From NCBI GenBank assembly GCA_002256765.1, contig NCHJ01000015.1:1-59247 (forward strand): 59,247 nucleotides of DNA, given 5' to 3'. Both the position numbers and the translations under genes were made by a program. The stretch is from Bacteroidetes bacterium 24-39-8. Lineage in GTDB: Bacteria; Bacteroidota; Bacteroidia; Chitinophagales; Chitinophagaceae. The notes beneath the pieces were generated by a model. The model saw nothing but the letters and a program-made list of their open reading frames with translations. It made no database searches and was not told where the DNA came from. Each line of letters begins with the position of its first letter. The first letter of the stretch is position 1. Positions 16,347 through 25,468 of the stretch are shown here, one piece after another.

Positions 16347-18829
16347 TACTCTTCAAGATATACCCGCTTCACCCGTTGTGAGATGCCTGTTAAAATTTCA
16401 TAAGGAATGGTACCGGCCCATTTGGCCAATTCTTGCACTGGCAAGTGGGTACCAAAGATTTCTACCTGGTCTCCTTCCTGAACGGCTGTTATGCCAGTAA
16501 CGTCTATCATGGTCATGTCCATACATACATTGCCTACCACGGGAGCCAATTGTCCACGCACCCAAACAGCAGCCCTTCCATTACCTAGTTCTCTTCCAAA
16601 TCCATCGGCGTAGCCAATTCTTATGGTAGCAATAAGGCTGTCTTTTTCCATAAAAGCATTTCTGCCATAACCCACAGACTGCCCTTTGGCAACGGTTCTA
16701 ATTTGTGCAATAGTAGACTTGAGGGTAGAGACGGGTTGCAAAGACAAAGCCTGTTCATTCACGGGATCTACCCCATACAAACCAATGCCCAGTCTTACCA
16801 TCTGGTACTGTAATTGCGGATAACGGAAAATGGCCGCAGTATTAGAAATATGTTTTAAAATGGGATAGGCCAATATGGTTTCCACCTGTCCCGCGGCTTG
16901 TTCAAACAAACTAGCTTGTTCCAAAGTAAATGCATCTAACCCAGCTTGTTCACTACCTGCCAAATGACTAAATACCGATTTCACTTGCATGGTATTTCGC
17001 ACTTGTAATGCATGCGCAATAGCTGCTGCTTCTGTTGTTTCAAAACCCAAACGATTCATGCCTGTATTAAACTTGAGGTGCACTGGAAAGGCGCTCAATC
17101 CCTGTTTTAATAGGTATTCATGAAAAGCCTGATAAATACCAAAGGAGAATAATTCTGGTTCCAAATGGGCATTCACCAATGCGTCAAAACTGGTTTCATC
17201 AGGACTCATGACCATGATGGGTAATCTAATTCCAGCTTGTCTCAAAGCAACGCCTTCATCTGCATAAGCAACGGCCAAATAATTCACTTGGTGAAATTCT
17301 AATAATCTGGCTACTTCTACCGATCCGCTACCATAACTAAACGCTTTGACCATGGCCATTACCTTGGTACCTGCTTGCAACTTTGCCTGATAGGCTTTGA
17401 GGTTGTGTACCATGGCATTGAGGTTAATCTCCATCAAGGTTTGGTGCTGTTGTTGCTCCAACCATTTGCTAATTTGTTCAAAGGCAAATACCCTAGCACC
17501 TTTTAGCAGAATATATTCGTGTTGAAATTGGTGTGCATTGCAACGCTCTAAAAAATCGGCAGTACTACTATAAAAACTTGCATTGGGTATGCGTTGCTGA
17601 AAGCTAATTCCAGCAGCACTAATGGCCGGACCAATGCCAATAAATTGATGAATTTTTCTTTCTGCCAATTCCACTGCAACTTGTTCATAGATGCCCGCGC
17701 TATCTGCTCCGGTTTGTGGAATATCAGAAAGAATCAAAGTGGTTTTACTATCTCCTGCCTGTTGCTTTAAATAAGCAAGTGCCATAGTCAAACTAGAAAG
17801 ATCATTGCTATAACTATCATTGATTAAATAACAATGGTTAATGGCGTTCTTGAGTTGCATGCGCATTTCTACGGGCTCTAACAATGCCATGCGTGTTGCT
17901 ATTTCTTGATCAGGGTATTGCATTTGCAATAAGACCAACCAACAAGTAATGGCATTGTCTATAGAAATGGGATCAGAAAAGGGAATGCGAATGCTAACCT
18001 CCCGCTGCTCAAAGAGCGCTGTTAAGAGGGTGCTTCCTTTTTCTGAACTGCTTTTCAGTATTTGTAATTGGGCGGTCTGTTTTCTACTCCAGCAAATAGC
18101 CAACGGAAACTTTTCTTGTAAATAAGCTTGTTCTGCCACTGTTAAAGCATCTAAGGCAACTAGGATCTTTGAGAGGCCTTGAAACAAGTGTAATTTTTCT
18201 TGCAATTTTTCTAGCCTACTAGAAAAACCTTCTGCGTGAGCTTCTCCCAAATTGGTTAACACACCCATGGTGGGCTGGATAATACTAGCCAATGCTGCCA
18301 TCTCTCCTACCTTACTAATCCCTGCTTCAAAAATGCCCAGACTATCTTGGGCACTAATTTGCCAAACACTTAAGGGAACCCCAATCTGTGAATTATAACT
18401 ACGTGGGCTGCGAACAATCTGGTGGTCTTTTTGCAAGAGTAGGTTCAACCATTCTTTGACCATGGTTTTGCCATTGCTTCCTGTAATGCCAATTACGGGC
18501 AAGTCTGGGTATGCTGCGCGATGTGTTTTGGCTAGGGTTTGTAATGCGTCTAATACATTTTCTACTACCAATAGATTGGCTCCTTTTAGATCCTTTGCAA
18601 TAACCGCATCAGTGACAACAAAATTCCGAACACCCGCAGCGTATAATTCTGCCAAAAATTGGTGACCATCTTTTCTTGGAGAAGACAGCGCAAAAAACAA
18701 ACTGCTTTCTGGAAAAACCAGTTTTCTACTATCGATTAGTAAGTGATGAATTGTGGCATTTGAAAAAGCCTGCCCATTGCCTGATTGGGCATGAATGATT
18801 TGGGCAATATCTTGAATGGGGTATGCCAT
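16346..18829 (-). CDS. Bifunctional MurF ligase / alanine racemase fusion
   Basis: An 827-residue two-domain enzyme of peptidoglycan synthesis. Residues 1 to about 455 are MurF, which adds D-Ala-D-Ala to UDP-MurNAc-tripeptide, with the ATP loop GITGSNGKTMVKEW near residue 113. The rest is a PLP-dependent alanine racemase supplying D-alanine: the PLP lysine is in MVKAFSYGSG near residue 495 and the catalytic tyrosine in VGYGRNAF near 718. This fusion is an established Bacteroidota arrangement. ATG at 18829 is preferred over the TTG at 18832. It overlaps the upstream terC stop as TGATG and the downstream lspA start as TAATG. Confidence 0.95.
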   Translation of the reverse strand: MAYPIQDIAQIIHAQSGNGQAFSNATIHHLLIDSRKLVFPESSLFFALSSPRKDGHQFLAELYAAGVRNFVVTDAVIAKDLKGANLLVVENVLDALQTLAKTHRAAYPDLPVIGITGSNGKTMVKEWLNLLLQKDHQIVRSPRSYNSQIGVPLSVWQISAQDSLGIFEAGISKVGEMAALASIIQPTMGVLTNLGEAHAEGFSSRLEKLQEKLHLFQGLSKILVALDALTVAEQAYLQEKFPLAICWSRKQTAQLQILKSSSEKGSTLLTALFEQREVSIRIPFSDPISIDNAITCWLVLLQMQYPDQEIATRMALLEPVEMRMQLKNAINHCYLINDSYSNDLSSLTMALAYLKQQAGDSKTTLILSDIPQTGADSAGIYEQVAVELAERKIHQFIGIGPAISAAGISFQQRIPNASFYSSTADFLERCNAHQFQHEYILLKGARVFAFEQISKWLEQQQHQTLMEINLNAMVHNLKAYQAKLQAGTKVMAMVKAFSYGSGSVEVARLLEFHQVNYLAVAYADEGVALRQAGIRLPIMVMSPDETSFDALVNAHLEPELFSFGIYQAFHEYLLKQGLSAFPVHLKFNTGMNRLGFETTEAAAIAHALQVRNTMQVKSVFSHLAGSEQAGLDAFTLEQASLFEQAAGQVETILAYPILKHISNTAAIFRYPQLQYQMVRLGIGLYGVDPVNEQALSLQPVSTLKSTIAQIRTVAKGQSVGYGRNAFMEKDSLIATIRIGYADGFGRELGNGRAAVWVRGQLAPVVGNVCMDMTMIDVTGITAVQEGDQVEIFGTHLPVQELAKWAGTIPYEILTGISQRVKRVYLEE

Positions 18830-19779
18830 CAAAGGTTTTTAGGCATGCCTTTTTTCTGATGATAAATAGAATAAAATATAGAACCAGAAATACAAACCAA
18901 GATGACAGAAAGAGAAATAATAGTTTGTGCTGTTTTATCCAACCATTGATTGATCCAGTGTTCACCCAACATTTTAACGCCAATAAAAACCAGTACTATG
19001 GCAATACCCTGTTGCAAATAATCAAATTTATTCACCGCACCTCTTAGCAAGAAAAACAGAGAACGCAAACCAAGTACCGCAAAAATATTGGAAGAGTAAA
19101 TCACTAATTTATCCTTTGAGATGCCAAGTACTGCAGGAATACTATCAAGTGCAAATACCAAATCTATAGATGCTAATAAAATGACTACCACAAACAAACT
19201 AGTGTATACGGGTTTCCCATTTTCCTTGATCACAAATTTTCCATCTCCATCACTAGCGGTGAGTGGCAAATATTTTTTTAAGAAATGATAGATCTTTGAA
19301 TCATGCGGATCAAAAGCCTCGTCTTCATTGGTGCTAAACATTTTATAACCCGTATACAAAAGAAATAAACCAAAGCCATATAATAACCAATGAAACTGTT
19401 CTACCAGTGCTACCCCAATGGTAATAAAGATGACACGGAAAACTATGGCCATCATAATCCCAATGAGTAATACCCTTGAATAGTTTTTCTCTTTTACTTT
19501 AAAAGAATTAAAGATGAGGATAAAGACAAAAATATTATCAATACTCAAGCTCCATTCCATCAGGTAAGCACTAATATATTCTAGCGCTGGTTTGCTCCCC
19601 TCTTCATACCAAAGAAATCCAAAAAAGGCAAAAGCCAATAATACCCAGAAAAAAGTTTGATATAATGCATCCTTGATGCTGATAGTTTTGTTCTTCTTAC
19701 TCAATATTCCCAGATCCAAAATCAGTGCCAGGACCAATACCAATCCAAATACACTATACACTATTTGCTGTTTGTCCAT
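18829..19779 (-). CDS. TerC-family integral membrane protein
   Basis: A 316-residue polytopic membrane protein with about eight or nine hydrophobic segments. It has TerC-family phrases: EWSLSIDNIFVFILIF, ASIDLVFALDSIPAVLGIS and NIFAVLGLRSLFFLL. Conserved acidic residues inside membrane segments (SIDN, FALDS) are characteristic. TerC proteins have been linked to tellurite resistance and, more recently, to metal (manganese) export that supports secreted metalloproteins. The actual cargo here is unknown. It is the first gene of an overlapping cluster terC, murF-alr, lspA, joined by TGATG and TAATG overlaps. Confidence 0.9.
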   Translation of the reverse strand: MDKQQIVYSVFGLVLVLALILDLGILSKKNKTISIKDALYQTFFWVLLAFAFFGFLWYEEGSKPALEYISAYLMEWSLSIDNIFVFILIFNSFKVKEKNYSRVLLIGIMMAIVFRVIFITIGVALVEQFHWLLYGFGLFLLYTGYKMFSTNEDEAFDPHDSKIYHFLKKYLPLTASDGDGKFVIKENGKPVYTSLFVVVILLASIDLVFALDSIPAVLGISKDKLVIYSSNIFAVLGLRSLFFLLRGAVNKFDYLQQGIAIVLVFIGVKMLGEHWINQWLDKTAQTIISLSVILVCISGSIFYSIYHQKKGMPKNL

Positions 19780-19819
19780 GAAGCGCTTTTGGGATAAAGA
19801 TAAAGATAGGATTCACAAA

Positions 19820-21574
19820 TTAGGCCGCATACTTGGTTTTTCTGCGCCATTGGATCAATAACCCCAAGATCAAGACCAATACCAAGGGCAATCCAATATT
19901 GATTACCTGCCAAAATGTTTTTTCTTCTGAGAGTTTTTTCTTGTCTAGCAATCGGAGCACAAAATCCTTGTTCCGGGTTTCAAACAATTGGTTACCACTC
20001 ACTAAATAATCAACGCTATTGGCCAAGAACTCTCTATTGGCAAATCGATAGTTTTCCATTTGTAATTCTCCCATGGGCAAGGGACCCGCGGTCTGGCTCA
20101 CTTCATTGGTCACAATATCGGCGTCAGCCACAACAATTTGCTTGCCGGGTTGGGCCGCTTGATTTAAATAAGGTTTACCTGTGGCTTTTTGAATAGAATC
20201 TGAGAGAACAGTTGATACCCGATTCTTGAACAAAGACTGAAACCTGCCTTCTAATAAAACGGCTACAGGTATATAACTCTTGTTAAAAGTTCTTAAGTCA
20301 TTTTCATCTTTGACACTATTCACTGAAACCATGGCGGGTGAACTCAAACGCCTACTATTGGAATCTGTTGCCAACAATATGGTCTTATTAATTCCAGGCG
20401 CTTTTACCGTATCAATACTAGATGGGAACAGTGGCAAAACTCGGTCTAGGTTTTGAGAAATGGGATTATTGGTTCTTGCAGTTAAAAAGGGATAATAGGG
20501 CCAAGGAACGCGCTGCATTCTAGGACTACCATCGGCATTCTGCCCAATCACAATGGGCATTTTAGAACAGTTCAAATCTTGCAATAAATCTCCGTTGATT
20601 CTCACACCCCATTTAAAGAGCAGGTCATCCAAATCCAAGCCTCTGTCATAAGCCGTATACTCCGCTTGGTTACGTTTTAAGCTATCTAGTTCAGCGTATA
20701 ATTTATCTATAAACCAGAGTATCTTTCCACCATTCATCACGTACTGATCCAGTTTTAATTTGTCTTCCTCGCTAAATTGTTGTGTGGGTTTTACCACCAA
20801 CATGGCATCAATCAAATTTGGATCAGGGTATCCCTGTTTTAGGTCAAATACCGCCAAGCGATATTCATTTCTAAGACTCTCACCCAGGTCATTGATTTTT
20901 AAGTCTACAGGCTCACCATTACCCACCAAATAAGCAATGGTTGGCACTTGTTTTCTGGTGAGTTTATGAATGGCATTGGCAAATTTGTATTCTAATAATG
21001 CTTCTGCTGCATTACGCGTGGCTTCCTTGTCTTCTTCTGGTTCCGCCACGGTAAGCATATCATATTGCTTAAATACTTTCTTACTGCTTCTAAGATCAAT
21101 GGCAACTGGCTTTTGATTTTTGTATTGTAGCAGGGCCGATGGAATAATCAATTGTTGGGTAGTCTTGTCAGAGTTGGAAGAAACTGAAGCCGATTGTTCA
21201 AAAACAACACCTAGTCTTGAAAGGCTATCATAGAGTATGGCTTTGGCCGTATCAGATGTTAGGTTCTCTCCTGCTTTTTCAAATCTGACTTGCAATATAT
21301 TACCTCCTGCAATGGATTTGAATTCACTTAATAAGTCTTGTGTTGCTTGGTTGAGTTTTCTATAATCTGATGGCAAATCTCCTGTAAGAAAAACAGTAAC
21401 GCTTACGGTGCTATCTAAGCCATCCAATATTTGATGGGTAGAAGTACTAAGGCTAAATCTTTTTTCAGCGGTTAAGTCTGCTCTAACGGATACAAGATTA
21501 GAAAGATAAACCAGGCTAATAAATAGGGCGGTAAAAATGACCCAAGCGTATTTATGTTGAAGTAGTTGTTTCAT
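19820..21574 (-). CDS. gldG: Gliding motility-associated ABC transporter substrate-binding protein GldG
   Basis: A 584-residue protein anchored by an N-terminal (about residues 12-31) and a C-terminal (about 557-577) membrane segment, with a large extracytoplasmic domain between. The region TAEKRFSLSTSTHQILDGLDS and LVGNGEPVDLKINDLGESL follow the GldG / ABC_transp_aux pattern. GldA, GldF and GldG form an ABC transporter that, in Flavobacterium, accompanies gliding motility, although it is not always essential. The gene lies 4 bases after gldF, so the two form an operon. The ATPase gldA is not in this window. Confidence 0.93.
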   Translation of the reverse strand: MKQLLQHKYAWVIFTALFISLVYLSNLVSVRADLTAEKRFSLSTSTHQILDGLDSTVSVTVFLTGDLPSDYRKLNQATQDLLSEFKSIAGGNILQVRFEKAGENLTSDTAKAILYDSLSRLGVVFEQSASVSSNSDKTTQQLIIPSALLQYKNQKPVAIDLRSSKKVFKQYDMLTVAEPEEDKEATRNAAEALLEYKFANAIHKLTRKQVPTIAYLVGNGEPVDLKINDLGESLRNEYRLAVFDLKQGYPDPNLIDAMLVVKPTQQFSEEDKLKLDQYVMNGGKILWFIDKLYAELDSLKRNQAEYTAYDRGLDLDDLLFKWGVRINGDLLQDLNCSKMPIVIGQNADGSPRMQRVPWPYYPFLTARTNNPISQNLDRVLPLFPSSIDTVKAPGINKTILLATDSNSRRLSSPAMVSVNSVKDENDLRTFNKSYIPVAVLLEGRFQSLFKNRVSTVLSDSIQKATGKPYLNQAAQPGKQIVVADADIVTNEVSQTAGPLPMGELQMENYRFANREFLANSVDYLVSGNQLFETRNKDFVLRLLDKKKLSEEKTFWQVINIGLPLVLVLILGLLIQWRRKTKYAA

Positions 21575-21578
21575 AGTA

Positions 21579-22301
21579 CTAGCGCTGTGCCATGTTTTTA
21601 CGGGTGATGAATAAAAACAAGGCGGTAAGTCCTATAAAATAAATAGCATCTCGCAGATCAATGACGCCTCTACTGATGCTACGATAATGAAATTTAATCC
21701 CCAGCATTTCTATATGATAATCCAAACCATTTGAAAAAACGGAGAGCTTACTAATGGCTTCAAATCCATTGTACAATAAAAAAGCCACAAAAGCACCTGC
21801 AATAAAAGCTACAACGGTATTATTGGTAAAACTGCTAGCGGCAATACCAATGGCGGTAAAACTGGCTGCCAATAGGACAAGCCCTAAATAACTACCCATG
21901 GTAGCACCAAGATCAATGCCTCCTGTTACGCTTAAAGCTTGAAGTGAAAAAGCATAAATGATGGTGGGTAGTATGGCGGTGAGAACAATTAGAAAAGCAC
22001 CCAACCATTTACCCATGACCAAGGCCCCAGGGCTAAGGGGTAGGGTTTTTAAAATTTCAAAACTGCCCAATTTAAACTCGTCTGCAAAACTGCGCATGGT
22101 AATGGTAGGAATCAAGAACAGCAATAACCAAGGAGCCAAGCTAAAATAACCGGCAAGGCTGGCATAACCAAAGTCTAATAAATTGGTATCCGGAAACAAA
22201 AACAGAAATAAGCCATTGAGCAAGAGATAGACCAACAATGCCAAGTATCCAGTAAGGCTGCTGAAAAACTGTTGCCATTCTTTTTTACAGATCATCCACA
22301 T
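21579..22301 (-). CDS. gldF: Gliding motility-associated ABC transporter permease GldF
   Basis: A 240-residue ABC-2-type permease with six predicted membrane segments. The N-terminal MWMICKKEWQQFFSSLTGYL and the segment PTITMRSFADEFKLGSFEIL are typical of GldF. It would form the membrane channel of the GldAFG transporter together with GldG, encoded directly downstream. It is the first gene of the pair. A 104-base gap separates it from the divergent proline-rich gene. Confidence 0.94.
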   Translation of the reverse strand: MWMICKKEWQQFFSSLTGYLALLVYLLLNGLFLFLFPDTNLLDFGYASLAGYFSLAPWLLLFLIPTITMRSFADEFKLGSFEILKTLPLSPGALVMGKWLGAFLIVLTAILPTIIYAFSLQALSVTGGIDLGATMGSYLGLVLLAASFTAIGIAASSFTNNTVVAFIAGAFVAFLLYNGFEAISKLSVFSNGLDYHIEMLGIKFHYRSISRGVIDLRDAIYFIGLTALFLFITRKNMAQR

Positions 22302-22405
22302 GTTCCAAAACTAAATCTTAAAAGCCAATTGAACCAATCTTGGCAAGTTTTGAAACGGGTTTTATGGAATTTATCACATTTGGTGTCTCAATATAAAAAA
22401 ACGCC

Positions 22406-22774
22406 ATGAACCTACGCCTAGCGCTTACCGCTGTCTGTCTGTTTGGAATTGGACTTTTTTCCAAGGCACAACAGGATAATTCAAAAGTCAAAAGTCAAAA
22501 GTCAAAACCAGTGGTTGAGAATGGACCAGACGCCATTCCCGTTACGGTCAAAAGCAGCCCAAAGAAGAAATTACCACCTCCACCGCCACCGCCACCACCA
22601 AAACAAGCTGTGAAGAAAGACTTACCCGCTCCTCCTCCACCGCCTAAGCAAGTTGTGAAAAAAGACTTACCGGCTCCACCTCCTCCACCCAAGGAAGCTA
22701 GACCAACAACAGCAGCTAAAAAAGAATTGCCTCCACCACCTCCACCACCAAAAGCGCCCAAGCAGAAGGACTAA
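22406..22774 (+). CDS. Small secreted proline-rich protein
   Basis: A 122-residue protein: a signal peptide (residues 1-21, ending in FSKAQ), a short polar linker, then four proline blocks separated by basic spacers of the KKELP, KQVVKKDLPA type. No known domain is present. The linker (about residues 26-34) is encoded by three copies of a TCAAAAG heptamer, so a DNA repeat has been translated. Strict frame-wide third-position usage, a signal peptide and its own terminator favour a real gene. It may be a periplasmic or surface linker, but no function can be assigned. Confidence 0.6.
   Translation: MNLRLALTAVCLFGIGLFSKAQQDNSKVKSQKSKPVVENGPDAIPVTVKSSPKKKLPPPPPPPPPKQAVKKDLPAPPPPPKQVVKKDLPAPPPPPKEARPTTAAKKELPPPPPPPKAPKQKD
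22481..22507. repeat. TCAAAAG heptamer repeat inside a coding region
   Basis: Three perfect copies of TCAAAAG plus TCAAAA. Three heptamers equal seven codons, so whole triplets of units keep the frame. The same heptamer, on the other strand, recurs at 36770-36804. Confidence 0.9.
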
Positions 22775-22794
22775 AATTTTGGTTTAGATATAGT

Positions 22795-22836
22795 GCAAAA
22801 AAATGCCGCTAGGTTGAATCCTAGCGGCTATTTTTA
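22795..22836. terminator. Bidirectional terminator
   Basis: A perfect 9-bp stem GCCGCTAGG / CCTAGCGGC (22805-22813 and 22820-22828) with A-rich left and T-rich right flanks. It lies between the proline-rich gene and the convergent iscA-like gene and can serve both. Confidence 0.85.
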
Positions 22837-22876
22837 TTTGCAAATGTAGCTTGCGCTAACAATTCTTGAATCTAAC

Positions 22877-23233
22877 TTATACGGCAAAACTTTCTCCGCA
22901 ACCACAGCTTCTAGAAGCATTGGGGTTATTGAAATAAAAGCCCTTACCATTGAGTCCATCAGAAAAATCCAATTCCGTATTTACCAGGTACAAAAAGCTT
23001 TTTAAGTCAGTTACTACTTTTACACCATTGTCTTCAAAGACTTGATCCATGGGTTTGACTTCATTGTCAAAATCCAATTTATAACTCAAGCCTGAACATC
23101 CTCCACCAACTACACCAACGCGCAGAAAATAAGACGCATCACCAGACACGCCTGCTTCTTCTTGCAGTTGTAAAACTTTCTTCTTTGCTTTCTCGCTTAC
23201 GTAAATACTATTTTCTAATGCAACTTCTGCCAT
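22877..23233 (-). CDS. Iron-sulfur cluster assembly protein, IscA/HesB type
   Basis: A 118-residue A-type carrier of the HesB family that receives Fe-S clusters from the scaffold and passes them to apoproteins. The three family cysteines are visible: one in GGGCSGLSYKL and two in the C-terminal SRSCGCGESF. It is the last gene of an iscS-iscU-iscA operon on the minus strand, 35 bases after iscU. IscA, ErpA and SufA cannot be told apart from sequence alone. The operon order favours the IscA role. Confidence 0.93.
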   Translation of the reverse strand: MAEVALENSIYVSEKAKKKVLQLQEEAGVSGDASYFLRVGVVGGGCSGLSYKLDFDNEVKPMDQVFEDNGVKVVTDLKSFLYLVNTELDFSDGLNGKGFYFNNPNASRSCGCGESFAV

Positions 23234-23268
23234 AACTTATCTTTTGACGGTGCTGTTACCGTCAGTCA

Positions 23269-23685
23269 TTAATGTATCCTTTCTTCAAAAACCAATTGCT
23301 CCAAACCATTCTTGGTACGGTAGTCATTGATGGCTGCTTTAATAGCGTCTTCCGCCAAAACAGAGCAGTGAATTTTTACTGGAGGAAGGTTTAATTCTTC
23401 TACTAAATCCATATTGTCAATGGCTACAGCTTGGTCTACAGTCTTGCCCTTTAACCACTCTGTTGCCAGAGAAGAAGATGCAATAGCAGAGCCACATCCA
23501 AAGGTTTTGAATTTAGCATCAGTGATCACACCCGTAGTGTCATCTACTTCAATTTGCAAACGCATTACGTCTCCACATTCTGGAGCACCTACTAGTCCGG
23601 TACCTACATTCTTTTTAGCCTTGTCCAAAGTACCAACGTTCTTTGGGTTGCTATAATGGTCAATAACTTTTTCTGAATATGCCAT
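23269..23685 (-). CDS. iscU: Fe-S cluster assembly scaffold IscU
   Basis: The 138-residue scaffold on which IscS-derived sulfur and iron are built into a cluster. All three ligand cysteines are present: GAPECGDVM, KTFGCGSAIASSSLATEW and KIHCSVLAEDAI. The lysine-rich chaperone-recognition stretch follows the usual LPPVK position (NLPPVKIHC), which in IscU-type scaffolds is bound by HscA. It sits between iscS (34 bases upstream) and the HesB protein. Confidence 0.96.
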   Translation of the reverse strand: MAYSEKVIDHYSNPKNVGTLDKAKKNVGTGLVGAPECGDVMRLQIEVDDTTGVITDAKFKTFGCGSAIASSSLATEWLKGKTVDQAVAIDNMDLVEELNLPPVKIHCSVLAEDAIKAAINDYRTKNGLEQLVFEERIH

Positions 23686-23719
23686 GGTATTTTAATTTAA
23701 GTGGAAGTGATTTAAAATA

Positions 23720-24937
23720 TTAATGATGTGCCCATTCAATTTTATCCATATCAACGCCTTCTTTGAACATCTCCCAAAGCGGGCTCATATCGCGCAGCTT
23801 TAAAACAGTTTCACTGATGGCTTTAATAGTATAATCAATTTGCTCTTCTGTGGTAAATCTACCTAGTCCAAAACGCAAAGAACTATGTGCTAAGTCATCG
23901 CCCAAGCCCAAAGCCTTTAATACATAACTAGGTTCCAAAGAAGCAGAAGTACAAGCAGATCCAGATGAAAGGGCAATATTTTTATTAAAGCCCATTAACA
24001 AACCTTCTCCTTCTACATATTTGAAAGAAATATTGCTTACATGTGGCAAACGGTGTTCGCGGCTACCATTCACATAAGCTTCTTCTAATTGCATCAAAGC
24101 ATTTTCCAACTTGTCACGCAATTTGCTCAAGCGCTCTGCATCAGCTCCCATTTCAAGTCTAGCTAATTCACAGGCTTTACCAAATCCTACTATCCCTGGC
24201 ACGTTCAAAGTACCACTTCGCATACCGCGCTCGTGTCCGCCACCGTCCATTTGGGCAGTAACTTTTACGCGTGGATTTTTTCTGCGTACATACAAAGCAC
24301 CAATTCCTTTGGGACCGTACATTTTATGACCAGTGAAAGCCATAACATCAATCCCGTCTTTGTTTACATCAACAGGCACTTTACCTACTGCTTGTACCGC
24401 ATCAGAGAAAAACAAAACACCGTGCTTTTTAGCAATAGCGCTGATTTCTTTTACGGGTTGAATAACACCAATCTCGTTATTGGCATACATGATGGCAATA
24501 AGAATGGTAGTTGGTTTAATAGCTGCTTCTAATTCAGCCAAATTAACCAAACCGTCTGCACCTACTTCTAGGTAAGTTACTTCTCCACCACTGCGCTCAA
24601 TATGTTTGCAGGTATCTAACACAGCTTTGTGCTCGGTAGTGCAAGTGATAATATGATTTCCTTTGCTGGCGTACATTTCATAGACCCCCTTAATACCAAG
24701 GTTATCTCCTTCAGTTGCACCAGAAGTGAAAATGATTTCTTTTGGATCAGCGCCAATTAATTTGGCTACTTGCTCACGTGCATAATCTACTGCTTCTTCT
24801 GCCTCCCAACCAAAGGGGTGGTTACGGCTAGCGGCATTACCAAAATGCTCGGTAAAATAAGGTAGCATGGTTTCCAATACCCTTGGATCCATGGGTGTTG
24901 TGGCGTTATTGTCCAGATATATGGGTAATTTCAGCAT
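23720..24937 (-). CDS. iscS: Cysteine desulfurase IscS
   Basis: A PLP enzyme that releases sulfur from cysteine as an enzyme persulfide for Fe-S cluster and thio-modification pathways. The 405-residue protein has the N-terminal [14 protein letters not shown], the PLP lysine in [12 protein letters not shown], and the mobile-loop active cysteine in [16 protein letters not shown], which marks the group I (IscS/NifS) class. ATG at 24937 is chosen over the TTG at 24943. A perfect TAnnTTTG-type -7 element lies 31 bases upstream. It is the first gene of the isc operon. Confidence 0.96.
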   Translation of the reverse strand: MLKLPIYLDNNATTPMDPRVLETMLPYFTEHFGNAASRNHPFGWEAEEAVDYAREQVAKLIGADPKEIIFTSGATEGDNLGIKGVYEMYASKGNHIITCTTEHKAVLDTCKHIERSGGEVTYLEVGADGLVNLAELEAAIKPTTILIAIMYANNEIGVIQPVKEISAIAKKHGVLFFSDAVQAVGKVPVDVNKDGIDVMAFTGHKMYGPKGIGALYVRRKNPRVKVTAQMDGGGHERGMRSGTLNVPGIVGFGKACELARLEMGADAERLSKLRDKLENALMQLEEAYVNGSREHRLPHVSNISFKYVEGEGLLMGFNKNIALSSGSACTSASLEPSYVLKALGLGDDLAHSSLRFGLGRFTTEEQIDYTIKAISETVLKLRDMSPLWEMFKEGVDMDKIEWAHH

Positions 24938-24967
24938 AGTCAAAATGGTTTATTCTAGGTAATAACG

Positions 24968-24975
24968 CAAAAGTA
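24968..24975 (-). promoter_or_regulatory. Probable -7 element of the iscS promoter
   Basis: On the minus strand the sequence TACTTTTG matches the Bacteroidota -7 consensus TAnnTTTG. The -33 element is weak (TTTA about 16-19 bases further upstream). The predicted leader would be about 25 bases. Confidence 0.45.
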
Positions 24976-25063
24976 TGCCAATAGGTTCTATAAATTTGAG
25001 GAGGAAAACCTTGGCACACACGTTTTTCCTCAATTCGTAAAGCAACCATATTATAAGAGTATC

Positions 25064-25468
25064 ATGATTAAACTGGAACATATTGGCATTGCCGTTAAGG
25101 ACTTGGAACAATCCATCCCCTTATTTGAAACCCTATTAAACACCCCCTGCTATAAAACAGAAATAGTTGAATCTGAACAGGTTGCAACGGCATTTTTTCA
25201 AAAAGGAGAGAGTAAAATTGAGCTATTGGGCAATACAGCACCAGGTGGCGTGATTGAAAAATACCTAGAAAAAAAGGGCGAGGGCATTCATCACTTAGCT
25301 TTTGCTGTTAGCGATATTAGGGCTGAAATGGCCCGTTTGGCGGCTGAAGGTTTTCAATTATTGCAAACAGAACCCAAACGCGGGGCCGATAATAAATGGG
25401 TTTGTTTCCTTCACCCAAAAACAACCAATGGGGTTTTAATAGAATTGTGTCAGGAAATAGAACCTTAG
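25064..25468 (+). CDS. mce: Methylmalonyl-CoA epimerase
   Basis: A 134-residue protein of the vicinal oxygen chelate fold that interconverts (R)- and (S)-methylmalonyl-CoA in propionyl-CoA metabolism. The diagnostic phrases are LEHIGIAVKDLEQSIPLFE, then GEGIHHLAFAVSDI, and the C-terminal NGVLIELCQ, giving His, His and Glu metal ligands. No mutase or carboxylase gene is nearby. It is convergent with rnc, overlapping by 4 bases at the stop codons (TTAG). Confidence 0.93.
   Translation: MIKLEHIGIAVKDLEQSIPLFETLLNTPCYKTEIVESEQVATAFFQKGESKIELLGNTAPGGVIEKYLEKKGEGIHHLAFAVSDIRAEMARLAAEGFQLLQTEPKRGADNKWVCFLHPKTTNGVLIELCQEIEP

Noticed and set aside
22495-22761. Glycine-rich minus-strand frame
   Set aside because: It is the complement of the polyproline codons (CCN/NGG) and has no start context or family.
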